This document shows positions 41,316-53,203 of a DNA stretch of 64,000 nucleotides, piece after piece. The notes beneath the pieces are model-generated. The model ran no database searches. It was not told the DNA's origin and saw only the letters and a list, made by a program, of their open reading frames with translations. The stretch comes from Nereocystis luetkeana. Taxonomy: Eukaryota > Sar > Phaeophyceae > Laminariales > Laminariaceae. The position numbers were made by a program, and so were the translations under genes. The stretch is taken from assembly GCA_031213475.1 (NCBI GenBank), contig JARUPZ010000007.1, positions 1,757,457 through 1,821,456 on the forward strand. Reading direction: 5' to 3'. Each line of letters begins with the position of its first letter. Position 1 is the stretch's first letter.

Positions 41316-41580
41316 GGCGTCCCCGGGGGCTTGGTAGGTAGTCCGCGAGCCTATCAAGATCAATTTCTTGGGTTCAAGTCCCACCAAGTGCATGCTCGTA
41401 GGGCTTTTTCTTGCACAAATGAAATTTATTAGCGGAAAGCGCGAGAGCGTGTCAGCTACCTTCGATGAAAATCGACGAGCAGTGTGGGAATGCTGAACCC
41501 TATGCGCGACAAAAAATAAAGGCATGCACCGGGGGGGAGAAGGGTAGACACCTGTGACCACGGCTTGTCCAGAAGGTCGT
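41316..41580 (+). mobile_element. Second SINE family: different tRNA head, related body
   Basis: Head with GCTTGGTAGGTAGTCCGC (A-box-like) and GGGTTCAAGTCCC (B box, T stem CTTGG/CCAAG). The body aligns loosely with the main SINE right unit (GAGAGCGTG.., ATCGACGAGCAGTG, AAAGGCATGCACCGGGGGGG, TGTGACC). No clear A tail. Confidence 0.6.
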
Positions 41581-41973
41581 CGAGGGTAAAACCTCTTACG
41601 ATTTACCTGGTATGCTGGAAAGTGAAAGTGAGGATGAAAAAAAACAAAAAAAATAATTAAAAAAAATAGAGATTGTCTGGGATTTCTCAATCTTGGGGAG
41701 GCCCTCATACCTGGTAGATTTTTGTTGGTGCCTGCCTCTTTTCACGAAGGTAACGATTCGTGTCAATCGCCGAAAAAGAAACTCATTGGGCGAATGCAAG
41801 AATGATGATAGGAATGAGAAGTGCGACAGATGCCTTGAAGTGGTAAAAAAACCTAACGGTATACTCGTATAGCTACTGCTGCATTGGCCGTTCTTTTTTC
41901 CTGCTGTGTTGTTCAGCAATACGTAGTCTTGGAAATAGCTAATACTACTTCGAAACGTATTCATTCACTATTG

Positions 41974-42070
41974 TTAACCCTTTTAGAACCGCAGTCCCGT
42001 TCTGGGGACAAACCAGTCAAATTTCAAGTAGTTTTGTCCCCAAATGGGACTGCGGTTCTAAAGGGGTTAA
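41974..42070. mobile_element. MITE B copy with TTAA on both sides
   Basis: TTAA-CCCTTTTAGAACCGCAG.. to ..CTGCGGTTCTAAAGGGG-TTAA; element P starts inside its right TTAA. Confidence 0.92.
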
Positions 42071-42861
42071 GGGCCTGTCTTATCGAGAAACCTTTTTTCA
42101 TAAGAATCGAGTAGGAAAAATTAATGTGATTCGATTTGAATATAATTTCGATATGCCTGTGGGTCCTATCGAGGAATAGCGTAGTTGAAAAAAAACGAAT
42201 GTCGCACAAGGGCCAACGAACACCCGAGGGCAACCAACGAGGCGAGCGAGGGCCCACGTCCTCCCCGGGGCGCCGCGGTCAGCGGCCGATTGTTTCTGCC
42301 GGCACCGCTGAAGAGGCGATCGCTCTTGGGACGTCTTGGGTGTGGCTGGCGCAGCCCCGCAGCCCCACGCAGGCAGCAATAACGGGCATACAGCAATCGG
42401 TCTTCTGAGCGAAGTCGTGACCTGGTCGGTGCTCGTGTGGTTTGCGAGGCAAGGAGGGGTGAAAACTGGGTTTGGAACGTCCTTGTACATTTTCGAGGCG
42501 CCGCGGATGGTCTACTCTGTGTTAGGGGCCGTCGGACATCACGCTGCGGCTGCTCCGGTGGCCCTGTCTCTCGAGAATGGTGAATCTCACTTGTGAAGCA
42601 GTCGACAACACGGCCAACGTTTGCGTGGCTTGCTTCGGTTTCAGGAACATGCCACGTCGAGTTGGACGAACTCCCCAATTTGAATAGCACGAAGGAGCAA
42701 TGGACTTCTCGTCGAATTCGCTTTTTTTCGTTTTTTGCGAATCAAATGTCAAAAGGCCTGCTTGGTGATTTAGTCTTCGACCAATCAGATGCAAATCAAA
42801 TCAAACGAAAAAAATATTGGCGGAGTATCATAAAAAAAAGGTTTTTCGTTAAGATGGGCCC
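42071..42861. mobile_element. Element P copy 2 (791 bp), TAA duplication
   Basis: Imperfect terminal repeats of about 30 bp: GGGCCTGTCTTATCGAGAAA on the left, and on the right the complement of GGGCCCATCTTAACGAAAAA. TAA is directly adjacent on both sides (42068-42070, 42862-42864). A 3-bp TWA duplication with GGGCC-type ends suggests PIF/Harbinger. Internal frames are not conserved with copy 1. Confidence 0.82.
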
Positions 42862-43249
42862 TAAGCGATGCGCGCTATCGAACAACCCTGTATCGTGGCT
42901 GGGTGGATATGAGTGTATGTGTAGGTGGGTGCGGGTTTGGCGTGTGCTGGTTGGTCCCACCACCATAAACACCACACGTCAAAAACAGTTCATTGATAAG
43001 CGATGCGCGTCATCACGAAAACCGTATATTGCATGCTTTAGTTGGTGGACTGCTGATAATATCTGAGGAAGACTCAGGAAAGGAGGTTTTGAGAACACAC
43101 ACCAACTACTACATGGCGAGGAAGTTTTCCCATCCGACGCTTGTTGTACGATATGTGTGTATCAGCACCCATGGGAGCCCTTGTACTCGCATGCCTAGCA
43201 TGGCAGTTTCGTTGCTCACTACGGACAGCAAGCAGTACATGCAAGAAAA

Positions 43250-43620
43250 AGATGACAACAACACAACAGTACACGCCACCGCATCACCAACCACATCACC
43301 ACAACCACGACGACCACCAGCCACCATGGGCAACAAGCTCCAGCTGCTCCAGCTGCTTGGCTGGTGGGGTGGCGGCGGTGGTAGTCGTGGTAGCATGTGG
43401 TGTGTGGATGTATTGTGGAATCGTGCCCTGGGTATGATACTCTTCTGGAGCGACCAATCGAGCAAACCCCACCACCATCGCCATCACCAGCAGCTGCAAA
43501 CCACCGTCACCACCAATACTGGTCATCTTCTGTATAGCTGCTGGTGACAGAGGTAGCGCAAGTGGTGCCGGTGGTTGCAGCAGCTGGCGATGGTGATGGT
43601 GATGGTGATGGGGGTAATTC
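43250..43620. other. Trinucleotide-rich segment (CAC/CAT/GCTG/GATGGT)
   Basis: Runs of ACCACCATCGCCATCACCAG, AGCTGCTCCAGCTGCTTGG and GATGGTGATGGTGATG. It yields long frames on both strands that I do not accept as genes. Confidence 0.5.
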
Positions 43621-43707
43621 TCTGTGTCTGCTGCTCGTTTTTGAGAGTCGGCGAGATAAGCTTCAGCCCTCTCGAGTCCCAGTGACATTTCGTACTGGGA
43701 TCTTCAG

Positions 43708-43947
43708 TTCGACCACCTGCCACGACCAAGCTCAACGAACTCAACACGGATTGAGACGCTAGCAGAGGAAGATGGTGTGCCCGCAAATAAGGCGCCTCCG
43801 AAGCCACCGGCGGTGTCGAAACCGGCGGTGCTTCGGACGCGCAAAGCCAAGCTCGATCCACGGACGAACGAACCAGGGAAAGGAAGAAAAATAGTAGAAT
43901 ACGCTCTGAGGGAACGCTCGGAGAAGTTTCTTTGCGCCTGCAAACAG
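43708..43947 (+). CDS. Possible internal exon, unknown protein
   Basis: 80 open codons between ATCTTCAG| and CAACAG-type donor CAG|GTGCGA, phase 0. It contains NKAPPKPPAVSKPAV then a Lys/Arg-rich, helix-like stretch GRKIVEYALRERSEKFLCAC. It looks protein-like but matches nothing I know; the minus strand is also open. It could belong to the divergent gene starting at 40405. Confidence 0.3.
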
Positions 43948-43989
43948 GTGCGACCGCTAAATGCTGAGAGGGGGACATCCTCTGGCTCC

Positions 43990-44744
43990 TCATTAAAATC
44001 GTGGAATAATCGTTGAAATTTGCGTCCTCGGGTGTGCCCAGCAGCCAAACAAGCAAAAAATAGAAGAAAAAAGTCGAAAAAAGACGCACTCGGTTCTCTT
44101 TGTGGGACTCGACGTTGGCGACCTTTTTAGATAGCCAGGCACATCAGGCATCCTTATCTCCCGGGCGACTCTCGTGTCCATGATGTGCGAAGTTACGGCG
44201 CATCAAAAATCGGACAATGTGGCCGGAACGACGCTTTGACAGCCAAATTGGGCCTACATCGGGCAAATCCTCGCGCTCATGCAGATCTACATGTCGAGCA
44301 TTTGTACTCAGGGGAGATTGTTTGAAATGCGTATCCCGAGCTGTGCCCTAAAGGTCACCAGTGGCGGCCGGGAGAATAGTCGTACCGTTGTCCTCCCCAC
44401 CTCCCGGTGCTATTACGCCGCTCTGTTCGGTAGGGGGGAAACGGGACCCATAGTTTGAGCCTCGTTATCTCCACCCACACCAAGCTTCTTGCGGGTCCCA
44501 GAAGTGCAAATTGCGATGTTACATGTCAGCTACAAGAGCAGCTATTATCTAGCGTTCGCTCGCTCGCCAAACAGCGCACAAACTAGCGAAATCTTGTCAA
44601 CTCCCGGCGGGCTACCTGGCCCAAACGAGGCCCCGTGAGGCTACAACCGCCAAAAAAAATACCGCGCTCGAGTTTTTCACCCACAGGAGAAGAATCGTGC
44701 CCGAGAACTTCAGTGACGACAACACCCAATCTTGTGATCGTGTA
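43990..44744. other. No gene recognised
   Basis: Mixed-composition sequence, less populated by MITEs than its surroundings and without the TACCWGGTA motif. A minus ATG frame (44181, MDTRVAREIRMPDVPGYL..) is short and unsupported. Confidence 0.3.
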
Positions 44745-44751
44745 GATCCAT

Positions 44752-45107
44752 TTTTTTTTTTTTTTTTTTTTTTTTCCATCCCATTCATTATCTTCGCACA
44801 TCTTCTTCTCTCTCTCCTTCCAACTCGTAACTCAGATCCGGGGTCACATAGCAGGCTCTTCTCCCCCCTTCCCGCTACGGTACGTGCCTTCATTTTTCTC
44901 GCGAGAAGATTTCAGCCTTTTCTTCCCTCGTCGACTCGCATCGAATTGTGCCTACCCACGCTGCAAGGCGCTCTCAACAATTGAATCCCTTTTTTTTTTT
45001 TTTTTTTGCAAATAAAGTCAAAGTCCGACCCTCCTAGGGCTCGAACCCAGGACTCAAACAAGTAGAATTCGAGGTTAACTACTTGAACCACCGGGGCGAG
45101 GGGTTGC
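44752..45107 (-). mobile_element. Dimeric SINE, full length, minus strand
   Basis: Poly(T) 44752-44775, then the reverse complement of the right unit, an internal T17 tract at 44991-45007, then the head with GGGCTCGAACCC and CCACTTGAACCACC-type A box complement. The internal A tract between monomers is most obvious in this copy. Confidence 0.88.
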
Positions 45108-45424
45108 GATGGTGCCGTCCGTGACTGCGGATGCCTGGTTGTACCTCACATCGGAAAAACTATAGGACCCCGTGTATTTTGCTTTGACTTGTGACAGAAT
45201 TGTCCCATGTACATGACGAGGAGGCCATTCCAAATTTCCGAAAAAACGAAAAATATCCATTTTCCGTCGTAGAATGTCTGGAGTCCCCCCTGAATCAAGT
45301 ACGGCCGGGCCCAAAATCAGGTGCGCCTGGTCACTTGGAAGCCAAAAACAGATATTTCATGTACACTCGAGGTTTTTCCCGACGAGAACCCGTCTTGTAC
45401 GGGTATCCACCACCTCTGGGGAAA

Positions 45425-45910
45425 ATATAGGCTATTCCGGGCGGGTACCCGGGTATCCGTTTAGCATTCGGGTACCTGTCGGGCACCCGTCTATCAGCCG
45501 GGTACCCGGGCACCGGGGGTCCAAATAATCGGCGAGTTTTAAGTGTTGCTCGTACCCATGACGATTATTTTCAAGCCGTGCAACACTCGCGAGTACCCGA
45601 GCAGTCGACGAAAGGTTCTCACGTCTACAGTACATGAGTATGCTGCGAGATGCAAGGCATGCGGCAACATTGCCATTTTGAGAAGGTTTCCTGAACAACA
45701 TGCGCGAAATAAGGCCCAGGGGATGTGATTTAGGGGATGATAAGTTGTCATACGCGGGGTTTCCAAGATAAAACCAACGGGTAGCCGGGTACACGGGGCC
45801 CAAAGAGTGGGTGTGTATAAAGTGTTGCTCGTACCCGTGACGGGTATTTACAAGCCGGGTAACACTCGCGAGTACCCGGGAAATTGGCTAAAGGTGAGCA
45901 CCTCCCAAGC
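45425..45910. repeat. GGGTACCCGGG-rich region with a 90-bp direct duplication
   Basis: AGTGTTGCTCGTACCC with CAACACTCGCGAGTACCC occurs at 45540-45625 and again at 45820-45905; GTACCCGGGTA words surround it. Confidence 0.8.
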
Positions 45911-46189
45911 ACATACCCTGGTACATACATTACGGTTACAACTGAAAAATGACAGCAGAATCGCCGAAATAACGTCAAACTTTTTTGAGGGCCCGTTTTG
46001 TTTGTCTGCCCTTGATGTGCGGGCTACGCAGTAGGACAGTATAGCTGTCGCCAGGAACTCGCGCAGCAGGATAGTAGTAACTGTCGTCAACGGGTGTGTT
46101 GTGCTGATGGTGGACGGCATTATTTGTTGTTGACTCTTCGTCAAAATCTGTTCCGTGGTCACAAGACAGGCTCGTACAATTGTATGATT

Positions 46190-46610
46190 TTCAGCCAGCT
46201 CGAAATGAGTCTGTTCAGCCAAGCTCGGAAGGAGACCCTATAAAACATCAACGCAGCAGCAAAAACAACGAAAACAACGAAAACAGCAAAGTTAGCCAAA
46301 CAGCAGCTGCCGCAACGGCGTACGGCTGGCCCCCCTTGGTGTTGTTCAGCCATGGCGCTGTGTTGCGTATTTTGTTGATTCGTGAACTGTGTTGATTTGG
46401 TGGGGACGTCGTACGAAATCGGTACCAGCTAGCTCGAAACGGGTCCCCATGAAAAAACAACACGTCATCATAAGAGGCAGTCACCCCTAGCCTTGTTCCG
46501 CGACGGCGTATAGCTGGGCTCTTTTGATATTAGTCAGCGCTGGTGCTGTACTGCTGTTTCGTGGCTGTGTGAATTCGTGATTCGGGCTGGTTTTTGTAGT
46601 CGTGCTCCGC
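46190..46610. repeat. Diverged tandem duplication, about 200 bp
   Basis: AGCTCGAAAYGRGT.., GCGACGGCGTAYRGCTGG.., CAGCSMTGGYGCTGT.. and GTGAATTCGTGATT-like blocks appear twice in the same order. Confidence 0.5.
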
Positions 46611-46639
46611 AGCACGCTCTTTTAGATTACGCCGCGTAC

Positions 46640-48350
46640 AGAAACAGGTGTTTGATCAGCTAAAGAACGGCTGCAGCCATCCCGAATGGTGTCGCTCTTT
46701 TTTTGGCGCCGTCAAGATTAGAAGCTCGCTCGCATACATCCTTGAACGAACACCGGCCGGAACCAAACCGACAACTTTTTTGCTACTTTTTCGCTGCTGT
46801 GCCGCTGCTGTCTGGTACTTGGCACCTCTTGTCTCGTCTATTGTTGTTTATCCCCCTGTTGTAGAACACTTTTTGTGTACGATTCGGGAAATCTCGCACA
46901 AAAGGTATTTTTACTATCGGCGCTTCAGTGGTTGAGGTATGCCAGTTTCAGCTATTAATAGCCACCTCGTTTGGCTGTCGGCTATTAATTTTAATAATAG
47001 TATAGGCCCACCAATAAGAAAGTGCCCAAAAGGAACGTAATGCTCACTTTTTTGTCGAACCTACGAGGATTGGGTCAAGAAAAGCGGCTCAGTGATGACG
47101 TATACACTAAACCCTACCTGGTCTATAATAGCCTATGCTCAAGGTTGTTTGAAGATGGCGCCTCAATAAGAGTCTCAGGCTTGCCCAGAGTAGGCGTTCC
47201 TTGTTGGCGGGCCCATACTCTGCACGATCCCAGCGCTACTCGCAGTGCTTTTACTGCTGTGTAGTACACCGTCTGAACCGCATGATTCACGCCTTTTTCG
47301 GCCTTATTTTTCGAAATGGATGCGAACTGGATGATGTGTCGACCGTATTCCGTACCAGGTAGACAGCCTTGAAATGGATGCTTCGTTTTACGATACGTAA
47401 GTGGTATCATCGTGGTTTTTCGTTTGTTTGAAACCGCAGATCCAATCGGCGTTTTTTGTTTTTTGTTTTATGTTTTGCTCGATTTCTTCTTCCCCAACAA
47501 GTGAATCCAGTTTTAGTTCGCGAAAGGCACTGCTGTGGTGGCATCGTGTTGTCTTTACCTTTCTTCTACTCGTAAGCTATCCAACATCGCCTGATTAATA
47601 GAGCTGAGCGACTAAAGCCCGAACGTTACTACCGACTACATTCCCTACTAGTAGTACTGCTCTGCGTTGGTCTCTACTTCTAAATCCTCAAGGCCGTTCT
47701 CGTTACTCAGGTGGCTAATAATCGTTGTTGTTACTCAAAATTAAGCGTTCTCATTGCTCAATAATCTAGCGTTGTTGCTGCTGTTCCTGTCTTATTTGGT
47801 TTCGTTGTTGTTGTCCTGTTGTGCACCAGGTATGTTCGTGTCATTGTCTACGAGGATGCCTACTTGTGCTTTGATATTTTGATGTTGACCCCGGCCCCAC
47901 AGGCCAGGTGTTTGTTATTCAGACAGCCTGAGAAGAAGAACCAGCACAGCTTGAGAGAAGAATCAGCACATGACCACAGATGGATACCGGTACCTTTTTG
48001 GAACGGATATGTCCCTCCACCTCCCACCCTCACGAAAACTTGGGGTTGAAATGAAGCCTCTCAGCACCGCTAGAGACTCCACCCGAGATTATTGCGCAAC
48101 TACGTTGTTACCGCCGCATCGACCTCTGCTATATATTGTACCAGGTATAATTCAACATGGCATGCGTTTATCAGAGAGAACCGAGCGGCTATGGTTCAAT
48201 GTGGCGTGGCTTTTATCAGGCAGTACCGTCTAAACACTTCAGGAAACGGTATAGTCCGTTTGTTGGTACTCTTCGCTTCGGAATCAATGTGTGATATCAA
48301 CAACCACCAATTAGCTGAGAGGGTGGGCCGGGCCGTCTTTGCCTGAACTC
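46640..48350. other. No gene recognised
   Basis: AT/GC-mixed intergenic-looking DNA with motif copies at 47353 and 48139 and TATTAATA at 46953. No domain-bearing frame is seen. Confidence 0.3.
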
Positions 48351-48459
48351 TATTACGGGGGACCATAGTTAATAGGACCAAATATTGTAAGTAAAAATGG
48401 TGAAATATATAGGTTTTTATGTATAACATAGGTCCTATTAACTATGGTCCCCCGTAATA
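48351..48459. mobile_element. MITE A copy
   Basis: TA-TTACGGGGGACCATAG.. to ..CTATGGTCCCCCGTAA-TA; near consensus. Confidence 0.92.
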
Positions 48460-48883
48460 ACTCTCCGTTGTGGTTCGTAGTACAGAGTACTGCTGTAGAC
48501 ACATATGTACATGTGTAGACGTGGTCGCAGACTCTTTTCTTTTACGGAAATGACGAGGTGCGGCTCCCCGTTCTTTTCTCTTGGCATCCTTGGCGAACCT
48601 CTGGAACCAATCTCGAGCTTCTCGTTTGGTTCCATATTTTTTGTTCGATATCGTTGAGGCATGCTTTGCCTCGACTCTAATGGAAGTGTTGGGTTAAAAT
48701 GAGGTCTAGGCTGCTTCAGTCCACCCGTGCTTGACCGTTATTTTGTGACCTTAACTCCGTTACGGGGTCAAGCGTGTACCTGATGGCCCTCGTGATATAA
48801 CTTCTCGCAAGCCTTGTTTTTTTTTCGATGCTCCCGATGTGCCTCTTGACGTTAAAAGTGCGAGATTGTTGCTAAAATATAAG

Positions 48884-49036
48884 CGTCAGAAGTCACCGGT
48901 TTGCTCGGTCGTACGCTATATCTTCTATGAGCGGCCTGTCGCCGCGTATGCTGGGACACAGGCGTCAGGGATCACCGGTGTGCTTGGTCGTATGCAAACT
49001 TTCTTGTGTGCTGCCTGCCGCTACGCAAGGGGTGAG
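48884..49036. repeat. Diverged 78-bp tandem duplication
   Basis: CGTCAGAAGTCACCGGTTTG..CGTACGC and CGTCAGGGATCACCGGTGTG..CGTATGC. Confidence 0.6.
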
Positions 49037-49037
49037 T

Positions 49038-49283
49038 ATGTTGATGGATTTGCCCTTCGTGACCTCCACCGACAGCTATCTACGCACGCTAGACAATGAG
49101 TCGGTCTGGGCGCGTGGGCTGCCTGCTGCTGTGATCTCTGTGGCCGCACCATCATTAACGCTAGCTGCGGTGCCGGCGCTGCCTCAGGTATCATTGCAGG
49201 TGGTGTCATCAGGTATATCGCTGGAGCAGGCAGCCCCGGCAGCCAATTCCCAACTCGGTGTCTACATTTACAGTATTAAATAG
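49038..49283 (+). CDS. Unrecognised open frame, 81 codons, stop-terminated
   Basis: ATG 49038 to TAG 49281-49283: MLMDLPFVTSTDSYLRTLDN.., then an Ala/Val/Leu/Ser-rich tail ending NSQLGVYIYSIK. Codon use looks less random than neighbouring frames, but there is no domain, no clear promoter and no homology I can name. It could be a transposon-protein fragment. Confidence 0.2.
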   Translation: MLMDLPFVTSTDSYLRTLDNESVWARGLPAAVISVAAPSLTLAAVPALPQVSLQVVSSGISLEQAAPAANSQLGVYIYSIK

Positions 49284-49317
49284 CATACTTCGAAGTATAC
49301 TCATAAAAAACAATGAA

Positions 49318-49410
49318 AAACGAAGCTGTGAGATCGAAAGTTTAACTCACGATTCATACTTGCAAGCTTGGTGTGATCATTCGATCGCGCCTTCCACAGG
49401 GTGTGTAGGT
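49318..49410. repeat. Two-copy dispersed repeat (partner at 30275-30350)
   Basis: GAGATCGA, ACTCACGATTCATACTTGCA, ..TCGCGCCTTCCACAGGGTGTG aligns with GAGATCGAGG, AAACTCGTACTTGCAAGG, ..TCGCGCGTACTACGGGGGTG. Confidence 0.5.
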
Positions 49411-49429
49411 TTTTAGAGTTGATGCGTAG

Positions 49430-49891
49430 GTGAGGAACATCCCGACGAGAAGTTTTCCACCCACACTCGCGTCACTTGCGCGCGAGAAAAAACTACTCCC
49501 TACATCGCTGCGTCCGGTTCTATTGGACCTCGTGTTCGCCCGTCTCGACGATCGCCAGGAGCCGCGCTCAACGCCGCCCCCTGCGGGTCGCCGACGGTAT
49601 GTAGGCATACCATGTTCCGCTGCTTCGAATCGGCGTGTGCCGTTGAATGGACGCCTTCCGCTCGTTCGAGTCAACGAAAAGATCATGCCTCAGGCCGATG
49701 CGTGGGTACCGGTACCCACCCGTCGGTCCCGCCTCCCGCCTTTCAGAAAAGTCAGAGGAGACGACAGTCTTGGATGTCATGGGTCACATTCAGGGCTTCC
49801 CCCACTAAAAATGACTATGTTAATTCGAGACGGTCGTCGTATCACAGACCTCTACCGCACACCTACTGTAGTAAAACGGGTGATGAGATAA
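49430..49891 (+). other. Unrecognised 153-codon open frame, both strands open
   Basis: Arg/Pro-rich (starts MRNIPTRSFPPTLASLAREK). The minus strand is open over much of the same region, which lowers confidence. No motif. Confidence 0.15.
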
Positions 49892-49937
49892 CACACCCCG
49901 TGGGGCGATTTTTTTTTCACACGCCTGACAGGTACGT

Positions 49938-50150
49938 AAGATGATCTACAGATAGATCATGATCTGTAGATCATCTACAGATCCTCGCTTGCCGTTGTGC
50001 GAGGCTGCGCAGGATCTGCGTAGTACAGATCAAATACAGGGAAAACACGTGCTCTAGATAGATCATGCAGACTACACGGGTCGCACCCGGCAACATTAGC
50101 TGGATCATACAAATCATACAGATCGGGAATAGACCTGCCGTGAAAAATCT
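49938..50150 (+). repeat. Dispersed repeat E, copy 2
   Basis: GATCTACAGATAGATCATGA, AGGATCTGC..GTACAGATC, CGCACCCGGC, AGATCGGGAATAGA in the same order as 12095-12345. Confidence 0.7.
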
Positions 50151-50755
50151 GCATCGTGAACTGTGGGGATCGATTTTCTGTCGTGGAGGTGGGATTTTCT
50201 ACGAACAGGTTTTCCTCCACGACATGGTAAGCGCGAGCAACCAGAACGGTGCCGCCTGTGGAAATGTCTCGTCCGGACCTTTCCATAGCGGTCGCATCGG
50301 CTTCGTCGTATTCAGTACGCTCTCCCCGTCGACGAGAAAATCAGGCTTGAGATTCGTCCGAGGGGGGGGTGTTATCTTATCACCCTAGCGTGATAATCTT
50401 ATACGGTACGTTGTCGTATCCCGGCATGCTTTTGCCCGGCATGAGAAAGAGAGAGCACCAAAAGGCGTCCGTCCGTCTCGAGACCGGGGTCGCGGCATTC
50501 CCCTTGATAGGATGCAGCCCACCCTTCATGCGACTCGCCAGACACCTCACGTTTCGCTTCGCGCTTGGTGCAAGCTACGTCTCCCTGGTCGGTGACAAAC
50601 CCGACATGCTCCGTCCCGGCATTGTTGGGATGCGAGGGTGTACGGTCATACGACTACGGTCATGCATGATATCGAGTACATCTCTCCCATCGAGTACCCC
50701 CCCCCCCCCCCACACACAGTCATCTGAGAGAGAGTCGTGCGAGAGAGGTAGGAAA

Positions 50756-51205
50756 TTACCCGCCGTATCTTGATGGCCTCGGTTTGCCCTGAATTCTCCG
50801 ATGCTGGTATTGTACGCACGATACAAGCACAGGCCCCCCATCGGCACGAGTACCAAGAACACGGACATCGATGAACACGGGCCGGTTGATGTTCACGGGG
50901 AAATAGGAGAATTGGAAGCCGTTATTCTGAACTTGGCGTAGAAATGCACTTTTTTCCAGGTCGGAAACCCGGCCTTGGCCGGTCTTCCTGTTTCTTAAGA
51001 ACGAGATGTTTGTTCGTTTTTGTTTGTTCGTTCGTTTGTTTGTTTGTTTTTTGTTTTTTTGCACAATTGCAAGGGCTGTTCCGGCGGCCGCGGGTCTTTT
51101 TTTCGCTCTCTCCGCTGTGAGTGAGCAGGGGGTCCGCGGGCACACCCACCACGGCACAGGGTTGGGCCCGGGGCGGGCTCCGCGGCGCGTGCTCCGGGCG
51201 TCCAA
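50756..51205 (-). other. Unrecognised 149-codon minus open frame
   Basis: Begins at a near-cognate or ATG start. It contains a Lys/Asn-rich stretch from AAACAAACAAACG-type repeats, then RKTGQGRVSDLEKSAFLRQV and FSYFPVNINRPVFIDVRVLG, which read like folded protein. No family recognised; it could be one exon of an unknown gene. Confidence 0.25.
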
Positions 51206-51564
51206 AGTCGCGCGAGCTGGCTCTATTTCAAGGGATTGCGCTGCGCGACGCCGAGCCGCCTAGGGCCATGGGATTCCTGGAATATAATTTTGTCCGGTTT
51301 TTGTTTTTCGCCCTGGTTCTGTTTCCGAAGTACCACAGCAGCCCTCAAAGGCTAGATAGGCATCCGCAATACAGCAGCAGCCGCCCTTTAAGTTTTGTTT
51401 TTCCCTTTGTGACTGCCACGAACGGTATTTTTGGGTGTGTGCGCGTGTGTGCCATCCTAAGATTCTACTGCAGTAGGAACCAGGAACCTAGTCTCAAGAA
51501 GTGAGGTACATGTTCTGCTTCTTTTTTTTTTTCTTTTTTTCTTTTTTCGCTGTGCTGCCCGTTC

Positions 51565-51585
51565 CTGCTGCTGCTGCTGCTGCTG
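51565..51585. repeat. (CTG)7 microsatellite
   Basis: Pure CTG run. Confidence 0.95.
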
Positions 51586-51793
51586 CCGCGCACCTGTATC
51601 GCACACCGTAAGTTTTTTGACGTTGTGGCAGCAACAGCAGCCGTACTTCAAGGTCCTCATTTTGTTGCAGCTACGGGCGGCGGTGCTTCTCTGAGTGTGT
51701 GCATGCCATCCTAAAAGCAAGCCGGAGTATTTCAAACAACGCTTGCTCTGAATTTCGCAAGCGCCTGTGTAGCACAGCGACGGTACACAAGTA

Positions 51794-51797
<4 letters not shown>

Positions 51798-51824
<27 letters not shown>
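51798..51824. repeat. (CAG)9 microsatellite
   Basis: Pure CAG run. Confidence 0.95.
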
Positions 51825-51825
<1 letters not shown>

Positions 51826-52165
51826 GAGCCTGGCAATGGCTCCTACACATAAGAACGCCCGTGTTCGTCCTTGTCAACTTGCGACACCCCCCGCGAAATA
51901 AAACCAACCACATGCCCGAAAGGGAAAACCTAGAACTACATACAGTACGTGCTCTTGCAGTGTGTTTGCCGCTGTTTTTCGGTTCACTGGAAAATGTTTC
52001 CGAGTGCGCTTGGGAGCATAACCGGGTGTATAGCCCAAGCTGGCTGGTTTCAGTGACTACTTGCAGCGCTTCGCCATTTGCTGCAGATATAGGGTGGTGT
52101 CACGCGTCCTTTACGCCACCGGCACATCTTTATGCCCGGTGGTCGTACGTAGTTGCGGCAAAGAA

Positions 52166-52200
52166 CCCCCCCCCCCCCCCCCCCTCCCCCCCCTCCCCCG
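52166..52200. repeat. Poly(C) tract
   Basis: About 18 C followed by TCCCCCCCCTCCCCC. Confidence 0.9.
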
Positions 52201-52491
52201 GTGGTATGCCCGTGACAACCATTGGTGGTACTTCCAGCGTCGACATAATTCCATGGAGGAGTTGAGATGAGACATTGCGTCCACAACAATTTTCCTCGCA
52301 TGAGTATGGACTTGACTGTTATCGGACGTGTGCTGTGATATGTATCGTACGAGGTGCCATTCGAGGACCCATCAGGACGGATAAACGATGCAGCAGCAAT
52401 ACCGGTACTACTGTCTGTACGTTGGTACCGTACGATACGAGCACAGCACTCTTTATCCAGGCCTGTGTGGACTATTTGAATACGTGGTAGT

Positions 52492-52601
52492 ATTGCGGGG
52501 GACCATAGTAAATAGAACCAAATGTTGTTTGTAAAAACATATAAATGTATAGGTTTTTGTGTGGACCGTAGGTTTTATTTACTATGGCCCCCCGTAAAAT
52601 A
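52492..52601. mobile_element. MITE A copy
   Basis: TA-TTGCGGGGGACCATAG.. to ..CTATGGCCCCCCGTAAAA-TA. Confidence 0.9.
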
Positions 52602-52862
52602 GTAATTATCTATGGGTCTTCCTGACGGGGGAAAATTGGCGATGATTGGAAAAAAAAAGGACGAGTTCAGCAATGGCAACTGGGTGGGGTGTGGACGATG
52701 CAACTCGGTGTCCAAGTTGCAATGCGAGGAGTCGCACAGCAGTGCGGTACGGCCCCAGGCAGCATGACACGACAGAGTACCGGTGCAGTACCCATGGGCG
52801 TTCGCGCTTCTCTGTTGATAACACCGAAAGTCATGTCGTTGTTTTCGGTCGCTATTTATCCT

Positions 52863-52959
52863 TTAACCCTTTTAGCACCGCAGTCCCGTTTTGGGGACAA
52901 ATTACTTATAATTTAAGTGAATTGTCCCCAAAACGGGACTGCGATTCTCAGGGGGTTAA
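52863..52959. mobile_element. MITE B copy with TTAA on both sides
   Basis: TTAA-CCCTTTTAGCACCGCAG.. to ..CTGCGATTCTCAGGGGG-TTAA. Confidence 0.92.
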
Positions 52960-52993
52960 AAGGAGTCTCAAGAGCGGTTGACCCTTTTTTTAT

Positions 52994-53114
52994 TGTTACG
53001 GGGGGGGGAATATTAAATAGGAACTATGGTGGACACAAATACCTACCGGTATATATTTCGCTATTTTTACCAACAGCTAGTATTTGGTCCTATTTACTAT
53101 GGTCGCTCGTGATA
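52994..53114. mobile_element. MITE A copy with TACCGGTA variant
   Basis: ATACCTA|CCGGTA|TATATTTCGC carries a 6-bp relative of the usual 7-bp insert at the TA used in copies 14590, 12471 and 57780. Confidence 0.82.
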
Positions 53115-53197
53115 GTGCCGCGGCCCCGTTTTGGCGACAGACCGGCCAAATTCCAAGTGATTTGTCACCGAAACGGGACTGCAGCTGAAAGAGTTTA
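53115..53197. mobile_element. MITE B, end-truncated copy
   Basis: GCCGCGGCCCCGTTTTGGCG.. to ..CGAAACGGGACTGCAGC. Confidence 0.75.
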
Positions 53198-53203
53198 TAC
53201 TCG

